A stretch of DNA of 64,000 bases from Lewinella sp050633125 (GCF_050633125.1 NZ_JBOEFX010000091.1:1-64000); one strand, 5' to 3'. Counted from the first letter of the stretch, positions 37,435 through 48,331 are shown. Notes: a model not told the origin generated them from the sequence alone. Translations and numbers: made by a program.

Positions 37435-37631
37435 GTGGAGGGATATACAGAAGTTTCCTGCAAAAATAGGAGAATAAAAGAGGATAAACGCTATGAATGT
37501 AAAAAACGTTGTGATTGAGGGCTTGAATGCGGTGTAAGAAAGTTAACCATACCTACTAATTCGTAGTTAACCCTTTCACCTACTTCTTAAAAGCAGCAGC
37601 TATTCTACGCAAATTGTGCGTCGATTAGGGG
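37435..37631. other. Upstream spacer of the PurF-like gene
   Basis: About 200 bp of AT-rich sequence. I see no gene, tRNA or clear promoter box in it; the stretch immediately to the right (37632-37790) is a gene relic. Confidence 0.6.
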
Positions 37632-37790
37632 CTATTTTCTACGCAGAAGCACCGTTTCCACTTCCTGCAACCCATGATTGATCAAGTACATCAATGTACT
37701 ATGCGGTTAGCTTAGTGGTCTGTCTGAGAAAAAGCAACAGCGCCCAATAATAGAAGTATTAAGGCTAAAGGTATATCTCATTTCTTTCAT
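37632..37790 (-). pseudogene. Remnant of a secreted protein: signal peptide joined to a C-terminal tail
   Basis: On the minus strand, an ATG at 37790 is followed, after a one-base frameshift, by a signal-peptide-like stretch 'PLALILLLLGAVAFSQTDH' and a stop. In the adjacent frame, a few bases later, comes 'TLMYLINHGLQEVETVLLRR' plus one Lys and a stop at 37632. That ending resembles T9SS CHU_C tails such as '...ETGEVLLLR' of the protein at 39019. The simplest reading is a secreted-protein gene that lost its middle. Both pieces are short, so this is tentative. Confidence 0.4.
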
Positions 37791-37797
37791 TAGTATT

Positions 37798-38931
37798 TTA
37801 GTTGAGCGCTTGCCGAATAAGTTCTTTCGTTGTTTCACTAATCTCTGGTTGTCTTAGAAACTGATTCAAATTGACCCTTATCAGCTCTAAGTCTCTTGTG
37901 TGTAACTCTACTTTGTTAGTTAATTCTAACAATTGATCAACAACTCCATCTGAAGGAAAATATATCATGATGGTAAGCCCAGTGAGTCTTCTATTGTCAT
38001 CTACAGACGTAACATATCTTTCCCAGATGAAGCTTTTTAATTCATTGGTCTCTTCATCTGTGAGATAATAAGCTATGTTTAAGAAATGATTATAGATCAT
38101 TGAACTTGTAAGTTCATCTCCCGCCTGTATAAATACCTCGATAAGTAATTTTTTTTGTTGCAAGCTTCCAACCCTACCTATTAATCTGAATGTCTCTCGA
38201 AGAAAATAGTAACGTTCATCTCTAGAAGGAACGAAGTACTCCCCATCTTTTAAACCATCTTTTTGATTTTCAATTAGTAAATACCCCATGCTCTCAATAA
38301 AAGGATCGATAAACTGAAACCCTCCAAATGGTTGACCATCCAAACGATTTTCTTTTAGATATCTGAAATAGGGTGAGTGAATTTTTCTATCTCTAATTGC
38401 TGCAGCCCATTCTCCTCGACGCATGAAATATTGATGATGGTTTCCAAGGTATTCTAGATAGTATGAAAGTTGCGCTCCAGGTGACAGGTTCATGTTCCGA
38501 AACGCTACGGAATGTATAGTTTCTTCAAACATTTCTAGGTATTGGTACTGTTGATTTGCTATTTCACAAGGATATAGGTTATCATGAAATAGCTGCTCCC
38601 AATTATTGCGGAACACATTTTCGTATTCATCATATATGTCAATCAACTCATTAAACTCCTGGGAACTTAATGGATTACTTATTAATTGAATAAATAGCTG
38701 TTGAACCTTTTTGGGGTTAGGTATCTTATAGGTAAAGGTTTGATTTTGAGAAATTCTCATTTCTTCGCATCCCAGCAAAGCATGAATTTCGCTCTCTTTC
38801 CCAGCCTCACTAAACAATTCACTTCTTATTCCATTTAGAAGTCCTTTGGGAGACTCCATGTTTTGACCAATAAGATTAACAACAATCACATTAGCTAGAA
38901 TAATAGAGGTATAAAAAAAGATGCTCTTCAT
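37798..38931 (-). CDS. Unrecognised exported protein
   Basis: 377 aa. A hydrophobic N-terminus ('IFFYTSIILANVIVVNLIGQ') suggests export, with cleavage after '...IGQ'. The body is helical and charged, with repeated Leu/Ile/Glu segments of ~35-40 residues in the second half ('LRETFRLIGRVGSLQQKKLL', 'DEETNELKSFIWERYV', 'VVDQLLELTNKVEL') that look HEAT/ARM-like. Two Cys residues (54, 122) are present. No catalytic motif is seen. AT-rich codon use differs from neighbours, hinting at recent gain. Confidence 0.5.
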   Translation of the reverse strand: MKSIFFYTSIILANVIVVNLIGQNMESPKGLLNGIRSELFSEAGKESEIHALLGCEEMRISQNQTFTYKIPNPKKVQQLFIQLISNPLSSQEFNELIDIYDEYENVFRNNWEQLFHDNLYPCEIANQQYQYLEMFEETIHSVAFRNMNLSPGAQLSYYLEYLGNHHQYFMRRGEWAAAIRDRKIHSPYFRYLKENRLDGQPFGGFQFIDPFIESMGYLLIENQKDGLKDGEYFVPSRDERYYFLRETFRLIGRVGSLQQKKLLIEVFIQAGDELTSSMIYNHFLNIAYYLTDEETNELKSFIWERYVTSVDDNRRLTGLTIMIYFPSDGVVDQLLELTNKVELHTRDLELIRVNLNQFLRQPEISETTKELIRQALN

Positions 38932-39018
38932 TGTAATTATGATATAATCTGAATCTGATAAGAGTGTACTAACTCATTTTCAGAGATTTCCCAACAAGAA
39001 TTTGTGATGCAACACCTC

Positions 39019-42000
39019 CTACCGCAGCAACAGCACCTCCCCCGTCTCCTTCCTCAAATTCCCCGCCAGATCAACCCACTCGATAAAATAGACGTAGATG
39101 CCAGGGGCGGCAGATGCCCCATTGATGCGGCCATCCCAGGTACTTTGTTGATCGTTGGCGGTGAAGATCTGCGCTCCCCATCTGTCAAAGATGGAAAATA
39201 CGCTGATTGACCGAACTACATCATTGAATATCGGACCAAACTGGTCATTGTTCCCATCATTATTTGGGGAAAATACGTTGGGGATATAAATGCCGGGAAT
39301 GGCCACCTCTACCAGCATACTGCCCTCCCAGCTACAACCTTGGTCATCCGCTAAGGATAAAAAATAGCGCATCGTTTCTGTAGGACTGGCCAAGGGCATC
39401 AGACAATCCGTACAATCCAGTCCCAAAGGTGGCGACCATTCAATAAAACCGGGTACGAAAGAGGCATTCACCGGCAGGAGAATACTTTCGCCCAGCTTGA
39501 TCAACAAACTCGGTGGCAAATCAACCGCAATCGCATTTTCGGCCATCACCGAAAAATCCAGCGCGACCAAACAGCTGTTAGCGTCCTGCAAGGTATACGT
39601 GTAACTCGCAGGCGCAAGCCCGTTGACGTTGGTGCCCGCAAAAACTTCCTGTCCTGTTTCTACCAATAGATACGGAGGGCTACCGCCTGCAACTTCATTG
39701 ATTTGTAAAACGCCCACACCGTCAGGACAAGCAGGATGCTCCACCGTAAAATCGACGCTGGGAGGATTATCAGTGACGGCAAGACTGGCTGCTCCACTAC
39801 AGCCGTTGTCATCCGTCACGGTCACTGCGTAGCTACCGGGGGTATTGATGCCGATGCTAGCGCCGTTGGTGCCGTCGCTCCACGAAAAACTGGCATAGGG
39901 AAGGCTGGTAGCCAACGTTGCGGCTCCGCTATTACACAGACTACCATCCGCTACGATAGCGGGAGTTGGCAAAGCATGGACAGTAAGCGTAAGCTCCACG
40001 AGGCTATCGCAGCCCGTTGCAGCTTGCAAAGTATCGTAATAAACCCCACTTTCCGTAAACAACTGCCCGGTAAAGGGATAACTTTCTCCCGCGCAGATGC
40101 TTACCGCCGAAGGGGTCACTGGCGTATCCAGCAGATTTATTTCATAATATTCCAAAGAATCGCAGCCGTTCACCGTTTGCAAAGCGACGGTAAAATTGGT
40201 GTCTTGCGTAATCACCAGATCATAGAGATTGATGCTCTCACCAGGGCAAAGCTCAAAAGCGGAGTAGCTATAAAAGGTATCGAAAAAAGTGAGTTGTACA
40301 TCAAGCAGCGAATCGCAGCCTGCGGGGGTGGTGAGAAGCTGTTGGAAGGCGGTGTCTTGGGTGAAGGACTGGTTGTTGATCGTTACCGTCTGCCCAAAAC
40401 AGGCAACATCTTCCAACTGACCATTTAGTGGTGGGGTAGCATAAAGCGTATAACTGGCATCAGCCGAACAGTTATTAGCATCCGTCACCACCAAATCATA
40501 CGTACCACTAGAGAGCATGTTGGCAGAAGGGTTGGTAGCCCCCGAACTCCAGGCAAAAGAATAATCGGGCGTACCACCTATTGGCATTCCGGTAAGCATA
40601 CCGTTGGGGCCACAGATGGTATCCTGGAAGGCGGTGATGGTCAAAGTCAGGGTATCCGGCTGGTCAAGGAAAAGCATTTCATTGTACATACACCCTGCGT
40701 CATCCGTAAATTGATAGCTGTAAGTACCTGTGCTCAGATTAGGATAAAGCGGATCAGTATCCCCATTGTCCCAGATCAGTGCATAGCTCTCTGTACCCGT
40801 AATATTTAGATCAATGCTGCCGTCCGCACCACCAAAACAACCCGGTTCATTCAATGCTGCTACAATATTTGCCGACCCTGTAGTCGTGATTTCTACATAG
40901 ATAAAAGCCGTGACCGTTCCGTAGAAAGGATGAAAGGCGACAACCTCGATAATGCGTTGACCAAGCGTAGGGTTGTTGTTGGTGTAGTTTAAACTGGCCA
41001 ACACCTCTAATAGTGGCCCGGCCTTGGTAAACCCCGTACTTGCCAGCGTGATGCGTTCTGAGTTTTGGCCGTCAATGACCACTTCGGGATGAGTAGCCGT
41101 GACACTCAGCAGCTCATTGGGATTATCAATGGGATTTTGCAAGGTGATCGTAATAGAGTCAAATTCCAGATCAGGGGATAATTGGATTGGGTTATCTAAT
41201 AAGGAAATGGTACCCGTGCAGATGGAATCATAACGGTTTAATTCGGTTGGGTTATTAAGGTCGAGGTCTAGTGCGTAATTGCTGCAATCTGGTAAGGTAT
41301 TTTCCCCATCATGCGCAGCCGCACTCGGTTTATTGGGGATAGTACAATTCTGCGTAAGTACTAGTGATGGAATTGCAAGATGGTAGATCGTGGCATCACC
41401 ATCAGGGTTATGATGAATGACGTAAGTATCCGTGCTGTCACAGGCATAAGGAATTGAAAAAACGCCTCCGTAGTTAATTGTATCGGGTAAGCTCCCTAAG
41501 GATCGCATCCAAAAATCCGTTCCTGCTACTTTTATTTGTATCAACTCATTATTGACCGACGGATAGTAGAAACTCNNCTTCTCTAAAGGTCATTTGCCCT
41601 TTGGGTCTTTGCCCAGGAGGGAGCATACCCAAAGGGGTCACTACATCATTGATATCGTCGATATGTGACAAATAATCCCCGACCAGGTAGGATTCAAAGT
41701 TGTAGTCGGTGGCTATGCCTTTGGGAGTGGCTTCTGGGCTAATAAGCGGCCCTATTCCAGGTGTAGTGAAAACTAACCATGAATTATACACTATTACATT
41801 TTCTGGAACATTATTAAATGCTGGATCATAATCAATAGATAGAGAAACAGGCATATTAATCCCATACTGGCCAGTAATGGTCATATCTAAGGGACGAAAA
41901 GATACAATTAGAGGATTAAAATCTGTAGTTGTAGTAGAAAGTTCGCAGGTATTTAGGTCGATTATTTTCCTAGAATTCTCTGCGAATAACGGCGGGGCAT

Positions 42001-42088
42001 ATAGTGTATCAATAATATAAAAGTCTTGTGACTTCAGATGATCGGCACACCCAATCAAAACACAGCAAGCAATAATTAATTTATCCAT
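39019..42088 (-). CDS. T9SS-exported adhesin-like protein, CHU_C (gliding-motility) C-terminal domain
   Basis: About 1020 aa, joined across the 'nn' at 41576-41577 ('GQMTFRE' then 'SFYYPSVNNELIQIKVAG'). The likely start is the ATG at 42088, giving a short signal 'MDKLIIACCVLIGC'. Many Ig-like, Asp/Thr/Cys-rich repeats follow: four or more 'CAGESYPF.G..F..SG.YYDTL.A..GCDSL' type modules and 'GTY.L.VTD.NGCS' modules. The final ~90 residues ('FSPNNDGNNDQFGPIF', 'IFDRWGAQIFTANDQ', 'WDGRINGASAAPGIYVYFIE', 'TGEVLLLR') are the CHU_C type-B T9SS sorting domain. Surface-exposed or secreted; ligand unknown. Confidence 0.85.
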
Positions 42089-42133
42089 ACAACAGCAATA
42101 AACAGAAGAGAGAGAATCGGTTAACAAACCCAA

Positions 42134-42227
42134 AGTTAAAGAAAAGCAATTGCTACATATTGACGGAAGGCTTAAAAGTTATTGAACAAAGAAAGTCGCC
42201 ACAGCAAAGTCAGCCCATTACAACCCC
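42134..42227. other. Spacer between two T9SS genes, left part
   Basis: The rest of the 42089-42471 gap. Apart from the terminator at 42228-42259 and TAATTTTG (42299-42306, a stray -7-like box with no gene behind it), I see nothing gene-like. Confidence 0.5.
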
Positions 42228-42259
42228 AAAAAAACCGACCCCCAAAAAGCGGGGGCCGG
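42228..42259 (-). terminator. Terminator after the 1824-aa T9SS gene
   Basis: On the minus strand CCGGCCCCC pairs with GGGGGTCGG around a GCTTTTT loop (one mismatch) and is followed by seven Ts. It is 213 bases past the stop at 42472. Confidence 0.85.
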
Positions 42260-42471
42260 CCGGCGGTGTTAAAACCCATTCCACATCGGTTTACACCTAA
42301 TTTTGTACAACGAGATGTACAGATGAAAAAAATTACGTCTTTAGGGAGATTTGTCTCCAAATCTCGTACAGGGATTTCTGGTAGAAGGTATAGAGATAAA
42401 TGCTCGCTAGTAGCTACATCCCTCTACCCTCTACCTAATTATCCATCTACGGGCGCGGCACGCGCTCCCTT

Positions 42472-45400
42472 TTATTCCAAAATCACCATCTTCTTGGTGG
42501 CTGCATACTGGTCGGTTTCCAGCTTATAGTAGAGCAGGCCGCGGGCGGCAATGTCTTGAGCATCCACCAATATTTGGTTGTAGCCAGCGGTGTAGTATTG
42601 CTGGTAGGCACGTACTACTTTGCCGTTGGTGTCGTATATCGTCAGGGTTACTTGCCCACCTTCGGGGATTTGGAAGCCAATGATCGTCTGGTCACCAAAG
42701 GGGTTGGGGCGGTTTTGCTCCAGGAAGAACCCGTCTGCTGATTTCGCTACTGGCGCAAAGTTCAGGCCTATTTCGCGCAAGCTATCGTCGAGGCCATAAG
42801 CTTCGGCAGATAGCATCCGCGAGGTAATACCGATGCTTTCGCTGAGTCGGCCATCCATTTGTGCTTTGAAGCGTAGGATAAAGAAGGTCATTTCTTCCTG
42901 GCTCAGGTACTGCTCCGTCTGGCTGGCATCCCAGCTGATCGTCAGAATACCTCGGTCGGCTTGTTCCTGATTTACATGAGCAGGCTGAATCTGGCTCCAT
43001 TCAATGTTCTCCAATGCGATCTTTCCAGGATCAAATTGGAGGGTAAACTGAAAACCTTGTACTTCATCCAGTAAGTCGGCAGCTGTGAAGACCGCTTCTA
43101 TCGTTTCTCCAGCTTCAAATTCGTGTTCCTCCGTACGCAGGTAGTAGGTGTTGCCTACTGCTCGCTCATCGCCACCATCATGGAGGTTGGCCTGTACGTT
43201 GCCGTTGATGTCGCCTACTTTCACCGCGATAAAGTCGGCACCGTAGACATTGTTATTCAGCATCGGAACATCTACCGTTTCCGGAAACACTTCTTGCCAC
43301 GGGTTGGTTGGGTTCGGGAAATTGTATCCCGCATCCACAAAGCGCCAACTTTCGTTGTTCGGAAATCCTTGGGTGATGCCCAGAATAGCTTTGCGCAAAT
43401 GCACCAAATCAAGGGTACTAATCGTGTTGGAATGATTGATATCCGCTGCTATCATTTTGTAAGGAGAATCCAATGGATCTACCCCCAGGATATGCTTGGA
43501 GATGTAAATGATATCAATCGTAGACACCCCATTCATATAATCTTCTGCACTGTAAGGCTGAATGTCATAACCTTCCTGCATCGCCAATTCAAAATCGTAA
43601 AGGCCATCATTTTCCGTCATCATCATGTCGTAGGCCATATCTTCTCTTGGGCTCACTTCGACCCCAGAAACAGGCACCCCTTCTTCGGTAATAATCAGCC
43701 CCGAAATGGTGCCCATTGCCGTCGATGTGGTACAAATATTATTGTTGTCTTGTACTTGCAGCAAGGCATCACAGGTCGTATAGTTAGGGCCGCCTACCGT
43801 ACCGTCTGGCTGTACGGCCGTTGGGTTGAAAGCACTGTCCCATTGGTAAATCCTTACAGGAATAAACCCTATCTCGTCACAAGTCACCACCAGTGCCGGA
43901 TGATTTGGAAACGGTACATCGCTACCATTATCCAACTGATCTACACGGTGGATCGTAAAGCGTAGCGGGCCAGAACAATCTTCCCCAACACTGTTCAGGA
44001 ACATTTCTGCCGTTACTGCGGCGGCGGCCAAATCATCATCGCCATCACCATCAGCATCCACACCGGGTAGCTGAGGCATCAGCGGTACAGCCATGCTGGA
44101 ATTGCAGATAAATCCAGGAGTAGTACAATCCGCCACCGAGAAATCGACAGTTCTGCTTCCTGAGTTTCCACACTGGTCATTCGCCGTTATCCGCAATCGG
44201 TGATTACCCACAGGAAACGTACCACTCACCTGATAATTCGGGAAAGTTCCTGTCAGCGCAGCGCTAGTTGTAAATTGTCCGAGATTAAACAAGTCGATTG
44301 CTATCGTCAACGTCGGAGGCGAGGCTGCACATCCATCGGCGAGGCTAAAGTCTATGCTTACACTCCCTTCACAGGTGTTATTTGCTGTACAGAAAGGTGC
44401 TGGATTGGTAGCCGTCACCACTGGTGCTGTCGTATCAATCACTTTAATTACCTGAGTATAGGTCCACGAACCAATACTCTGGATGGTTCTCCAATAGCCC
44501 GTAGGGTTACTAAGGCCATCACAGGTAATAGGACGAGTGCCTGCTGCAGGAAAGCTATTGTTTTGATTGTTATCTGCATCCAGATAAGTCGTGCCACTAG
44601 GGCTACGAATTACCCATACATCTTCCATTCCTCCTTCTGCCTGACAACCCGCATTTCGAGGAACTTCAACAGGCGCTGAAAATCCATCGTATTCACACCA
44701 GTTGATCACCGAATAGGTTCTCAATATTTTATAGCAAGCTCCATTCACAACATCATAGCGTATATCGGTGCTATTCACTGCAAAGTCATCACAGCCAAAA
44801 TTATTTATAATCAAAGTATCTGCACCTGGTTCAACACAATCCCCAATAACATCGCGCGGGAATTTGATCTCATAATTGGTATTCGTTGTAATATTGATAA
44901 TTTGCTGACAACTGCTGGTATTCCCTGCAATATCACTCACCTGAAATCGTCGAATAATGGAGCCTAGTCCACAGTTTTGCATATCCACTTGCGGGGTAAG
45001 CTCCGTTGCAAGTGCCCCCTGGCAGGCATCAATGGCTTGTACTGACCCAAAGAGTGCTTCCAGCACACTAGTGCTGTTTAGGTTTGCGCCTTCCGGCAAC
45101 TCCGAACAATTAATCGTCACCGGTTGCGGAGCCAGACATACTGGTGCAGTATTATCACTTACAACTACTTGTCCAGAACAGGTATTGAAGTTTCCTACAA
45201 TATCGGTCACCAACAGATTTACCGTAACGGTATCTCCTACTTCACAGCAGTAAAGGTTTACAAATGGCCCCCAATCCGTAACGGTCGGAGCAATATCATC
45301 ACAGTTTGCTGGATTGAAATCAATCTCCCGTCTCACCTGCAAGCTTACAGGCCCACAGTTATCAGAGCTTCCTTCATCAATATCCTGTGCGGTTATCACA

Positions 45401-47946
45401 CCAACGCCGTCTCCTCCCAAGGAAATATGAATCAAATCATCACACGCGGCTGTCGGTATCGCAAAGTCTTCTATCCGGAACGGGCACTCTGTCTGAGCAC
45501 TATTTCCACAATCATCGGTGGCAATAAATCGGAAAAAGTGGGTCCCTACCGGTACGTTTGCAACAATTCGGCTACCATTAGGAGGGATCGTAGCAAAAAC
45601 GCTTACTTCTGTTTCGAAACCAATAACCTGTCCAAATGGATTCAGAATAGGTACTTGTAACTGGGTCACCACCTCGGTTCTTACCGTCCAACCACTACAA
45701 TTATCAGTGACGTTAGGTAACGGTACTTCCAGGGTTCCTGTACAGCTAGCTCCCTGCGTGCCGTAAATCAACGTATCAGGCAAGCCATCCATATCCGTAT
45801 CCGGTGCCGGACAGCTAATCATTGGTCCGGTTCGGTCACCAATAATGATCGTCTGATCAAACTGAACAAGCGCAGTACTACCACAATCGTCAAAGATGGT
45901 CCAGCGACGGACAAATTGCTCCGTTCCAGTACATACCAATACGCGAGGTATATCCACAAAGCTCGATAGCATATTGCAGTAAACTGGCGCAATATCAAAC
46001 ACACCTCCAGCCGTAATCACAAAAGGATAACCGGTCAGGGAAGGGTGCGGGTTTCCGCCAGGCGTCGTAGGATAAGTTTCGTCACAAGAGATATTGAACG
46101 TCTTGGGCGGCAAGTTGACATCTTCCATCGTAATTGCCGAAAAATTGATCTGCTGCGTGCACTGATTGCTATTCCCTGCCTGGTCCGTTACCGTAAAGGT
46201 ACGGGTGATCGTAGAAACGCCACAAGTACCACCATTGACAAACTGATCGGTAAAAGTCACCGGTGGATTGAGCATACAAGCATCACTAACTACCGGAGCG
46301 CCCAGTAAATCTACACTCGCTGGATTGTTGATCAAGCCTGGCACACTACTACAATACAAGGGCAATTGAATCGTGGCAGGAATGCTAGAAAAACCATTCA
46401 CTCGACCTGTCCCTTCACTATAAATAGCGTACTGGTAGTTGGCCAACTGGTTGCCATCATAGGCCATCGTCAATAGCGTGTAGGGCATGCCCGGTGTCAG
46501 CATCACATGCAGACGGGTTACCGCATCAACCGTAGTATAGTATCCTTCTCCATCTGGCAAGGGTTCTCCTACACCTACAATTCCCTGGCACGGACCCTGA
46601 AATGGGTTAAAACTCCCTTGGTAAATACCAAATACGCCACCATTCGGAAGGTCCATATTCAACTCTATCGTATAAGTATCGGTTTCATCCACCGTTATTT
46701 CCCTTAAGGTATAATAGTGCTGTCCGCTCATCGGCGCCACAGCAGGGTTATAGCAGGCAAAGTTATTAGGAATGAATAAAGGCGATGTGTTAGGCACAGT
46801 ACCATCTATCAGCTGTACATCATTTGCTATCTGAGGCATACTATTTCCAGGAGGGCAAGTAATCGATGGAGCATCTACATCAAAAATATCTATTTGCCCA
46901 TCACCAATAAATTGGCCTGCCTCTGACGTAACCCTCACATTCAGTCGCTCACCGGCATGTGTGCCATTTACGGTATTGCCAATAGCAATGCCGTTTTGGT
47001 CAAAGACCGTAATGATAAAGTCGTCAAGACATGGATAGTTACCCGATAGCATCATTTCCGGTGTGATAATGGCTTCACAATCTTGCCCAAGGGTTACATT
47101 CACTACCGCTACGACAGCAGTATTAGGTTGACTCGGAACAACAACCTCCTTACTAATCGTAGATACACACCCCGGATCATTCGGATTATTGGGTGTTCCC
47201 GTCAAGGCATCAAAAGTATAAGTAACGGTATAGGTCCCCGCCCCAAGCACTTGTGCATTAAAGACAGTGGCCGGTTGCCCTTCAATTGCAAAAGCACCAA
47301 CACCGGCAACTCCGTTGTTTTGTGCTAAAAGCATCACTGGGTTACTGGTCAGGCAAATCGTATCGGGCAAGCCCTGGAAAGCAACATTCGGATAATAGCA
47401 AGTATTGCTAATATTAAGTGTCGTTGATCCATTATTAAAGAAAAGGGTAAAACCCGATGCATCAACATGCCTGATAATAAGTTGGTAAACACCATTGGCT
47501 ACTTCAGGCAATACCTGCCCTATACCAACAGGGGTAGGTGCCGCCGGAGGAGCAGCACTTCCTTCTGTAAAAGCACCAACATTATTCGTCACCATCCAGG
47601 TTTCTCCCGGAGGGCTTACGATAGTTATGGTATCGGCAAATTGCCCGTCCGCCAAAGTGGTAGCATTGTTCAGGCAATGGCATTGCGCTCCTGTAGCCGC
47701 ATCTGTCCCTAGAAAAACGGTAGGGGTTTGCGACCATCCACTGATGGATAAAAGCAACAACAGGCAAGGCAAAAACAGCATTCGCTGTATACCTGGCCAA
47801 ACAATATCAGCTTTAGGTTCTTCTTTTACGTGAACTACCCGTAGCACACGCTTTTTTTCTTCTTGCTTCATCTTTTGTAGCCTTTTCGGCGAGGGGCCTC
47901 GCTGCAAGTGAGCCTGGGACCGCCACTCTTCTTGTTTGCGTTTCAT
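42472..47946 (-). CDS. Giant T9SS-exported multidomain protein with dockerin and cohesin-like modules
   Basis: 1824 aa from the ATG at 47946. A 55-60-residue Lys/Arg-rich N-terminal extension precedes the hydrophobic signal ('MLFLPCLLLLLSISGWSQ'). A long middle holds HYR/Ig-like repeats with the typical 'VTDNCSGW', 'DECGNSAQTECPF' and 'VVSDNTAPVC' motifs. Near residues 1430-1560 an EF-hand-like dockerin pair ('GVSTIDIIYISKHILGV', 'ISTLDLVHLRKAIL') is followed by a cohesin-like beta domain ('FEAGETIEAVFTAADL', 'VQGFQFTLQFDPGKIAL'). The end ('NRPNPFGDQTIIGFQIPEGG'...'KKMVILE') is a T9SS type-A sorting signal. Surface adhesion is inferred. Confidence 0.85.
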   Translation of the reverse strand: MKRKQEEWRSQAHLQRGPSPKRLQKMKQEEKKRVLRVVHVKEEPKADIVWPGIQRMLFLPCLLLLLSISGWSQTPTVFLGTDAATGAQCHCLNNATTLADGQFADTITIVSPPGETWMVTNNVGAFTEGSAAPPAAPTPVGIGQVLPEVANGVYQLIIRHVDASGFTLFFNNGSTTLNISNTCYYPNVAFQGLPDTICLTSNPVMLLAQNNGVAGVGAFAIEGQPATVFNAQVLGAGTYTVTYTFDALTGTPNNPNDPGCVSTISKEVVVPSQPNTAVVAVVNVTLGQDCEAIITPEMMLSGNYPCLDDFIITVFDQNGIAIGNTVNGTHAGERLNVRVTSEAGQFIGDGQIDIFDVDAPSITCPPGNSMPQIANDVQLIDGTVPNTSPLFIPNNFACYNPAVAPMSGQHYYTLREITVDETDTYTIELNMDLPNGGVFGIYQGSFNPFQGPCQGIVGVGEPLPDGEGYYTTVDAVTRLHVMLTPGMPYTLLTMAYDGNQLANYQYAIYSEGTGRVNGFSSIPATIQLPLYCSSVPGLINNPASVDLLGAPVVSDACMLNPPVTFTDQFVNGGTCGVSTITRTFTVTDQAGNSNQCTQQINFSAITMEDVNLPPKTFNISCDETYPTTPGGNPHPSLTGYPFVITAGGVFDIAPVYCNMLSSFVDIPRVLVCTGTEQFVRRWTIFDDCGSTALVQFDQTIIIGDRTGPMISCPAPDTDMDGLPDTLIYGTQGASCTGTLEVPLPNVTDNCSGWTVRTEVVTQLQVPILNPFGQVIGFETEVSVFATIPPNGSRIVANVPVGTHFFRFIATDDCGNSAQTECPFRIEDFAIPTAACDDLIHISLGGDGVGVITAQDIDEGSSDNCGPVSLQVRREIDFNPANCDDIAPTVTDWGPFVNLYCCEVGDTVTVNLLVTDIVGNFNTCSGQVVVSDNTAPVCLAPQPVTINCSELPEGANLNSTSVLEALFGSVQAIDACQGALATELTPQVDMQNCGLGSIIRRFQVSDIAGNTSSCQQIINITTNTNYEIKFPRDVIGDCVEPGADTLIINNFGCDDFAVNSTDIRYDVVNGACYKILRTYSVINWCEYDGFSAPVEVPRNAGCQAEGGMEDVWVIRSPSGTTYLDADNNQNNSFPAAGTRPITCDGLSNPTGYWRTIQSIGSWTYTQVIKVIDTTAPVVTATNPAPFCTANNTCEGSVSIDFSLADGCAASPPTLTIAIDLFNLGQFTTSAALTGTFPNYQVSGTFPVGNHRLRITANDQCGNSGSRTVDFSVADCTTPGFICNSSMAVPLMPQLPGVDADGDGDDDLAAAAVTAEMFLNSVGEDCSGPLRFTIHRVDQLDNGSDVPFPNHPALVVTCDEIGFIPVRIYQWDSAFNPTAVQPDGTVGGPNYTTCDALLQVQDNNNICTTSTAMGTISGLIITEEGVPVSGVEVSPREDMAYDMMMTENDGLYDFELAMQEGYDIQPYSAEDYMNGVSTIDIIYISKHILGVDPLDSPYKMIAADINHSNTISTLDLVHLRKAILGITQGFPNNESWRFVDAGYNFPNPTNPWQEVFPETVDVPMLNNNVYGADFIAVKVGDINGNVQANLHDGGDERAVGNTYYLRTEEHEFEAGETIEAVFTAADLLDEVQGFQFTLQFDPGKIALENIEWSQIQPAHVNQEQADRGILTISWDASQTEQYLSQEEMTFFILRFKAQMDGRLSESIGITSRMLSAEAYGLDDSLREIGLNFAPVAKSADGFFLEQNRPNPFGDQTIIGFQIPEGGQVTLTIYDTNGKVVRAYQQYYTAGYNQILVDAQDIAARGLLYYKLETDQYAATKKMVILE

Positions 47947-48193
47947 GCTTGGTTGTTTTTGGGTAAGCCGGCAGCTCACCTAATCGTGTTCAATAGAAAT
48001 GACTCATGCTTGGGCATAGCTATATCAGGGCTACATAGCGCACACTACACTCGTAACCAGATTTTAAACTATTAAAGAAAATTATATACTTCCTTTGCCA
48101 GAGGTAAAGCAAAAGGTGTGCCAAAAACTAAAAAACACTAAAAAACGCAACTATAAAAGGTGATTATTCAGGTATAACAAAGAGTAGGTCAAC
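47947..48193. other. Upstream region of the giant T9SS gene
   Basis: AT-rich, no gene. A -7-like element (ATAATTTTC) lies at about 48074-48082 on the minus strand, but no good -33 is seen. Confidence 0.4.
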
Positions 48194-48331
48194 GCATTTT
48201 CGGGGCTATAGCGGCACTTCGTGCGCTACCGCTTGTTCCGTTCTTAGGGCTTGCTGCGCTGCGCCCTACCACTTCACCAGCTTATCCTTGGTTGCTCCGC
48301 ACCCCGCGCTCCGGCCGCTGGCCTGCGCGCA
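48194..48331. repeat. GC-rich string of small hairpins
   Basis: Three successive palindromic modules: 'gcggcacttcgtgcgctaccgc', 'agggcttgctgcgctgcgccct' and 'ccgcgctccggccgctggcc'. The stretch is much richer in GC than its surroundings. The '...ctaccgc' motif echoes the repeats at 20548, 23958 and 35339, but the sequence is otherwise different. Confidence 0.5.

Noticed and set aside
42299..42306. TAATTTTG promoter box on the plus strand
   Set aside because: No plus-strand gene lies downstream; likely chance in an AT-rich spacer.
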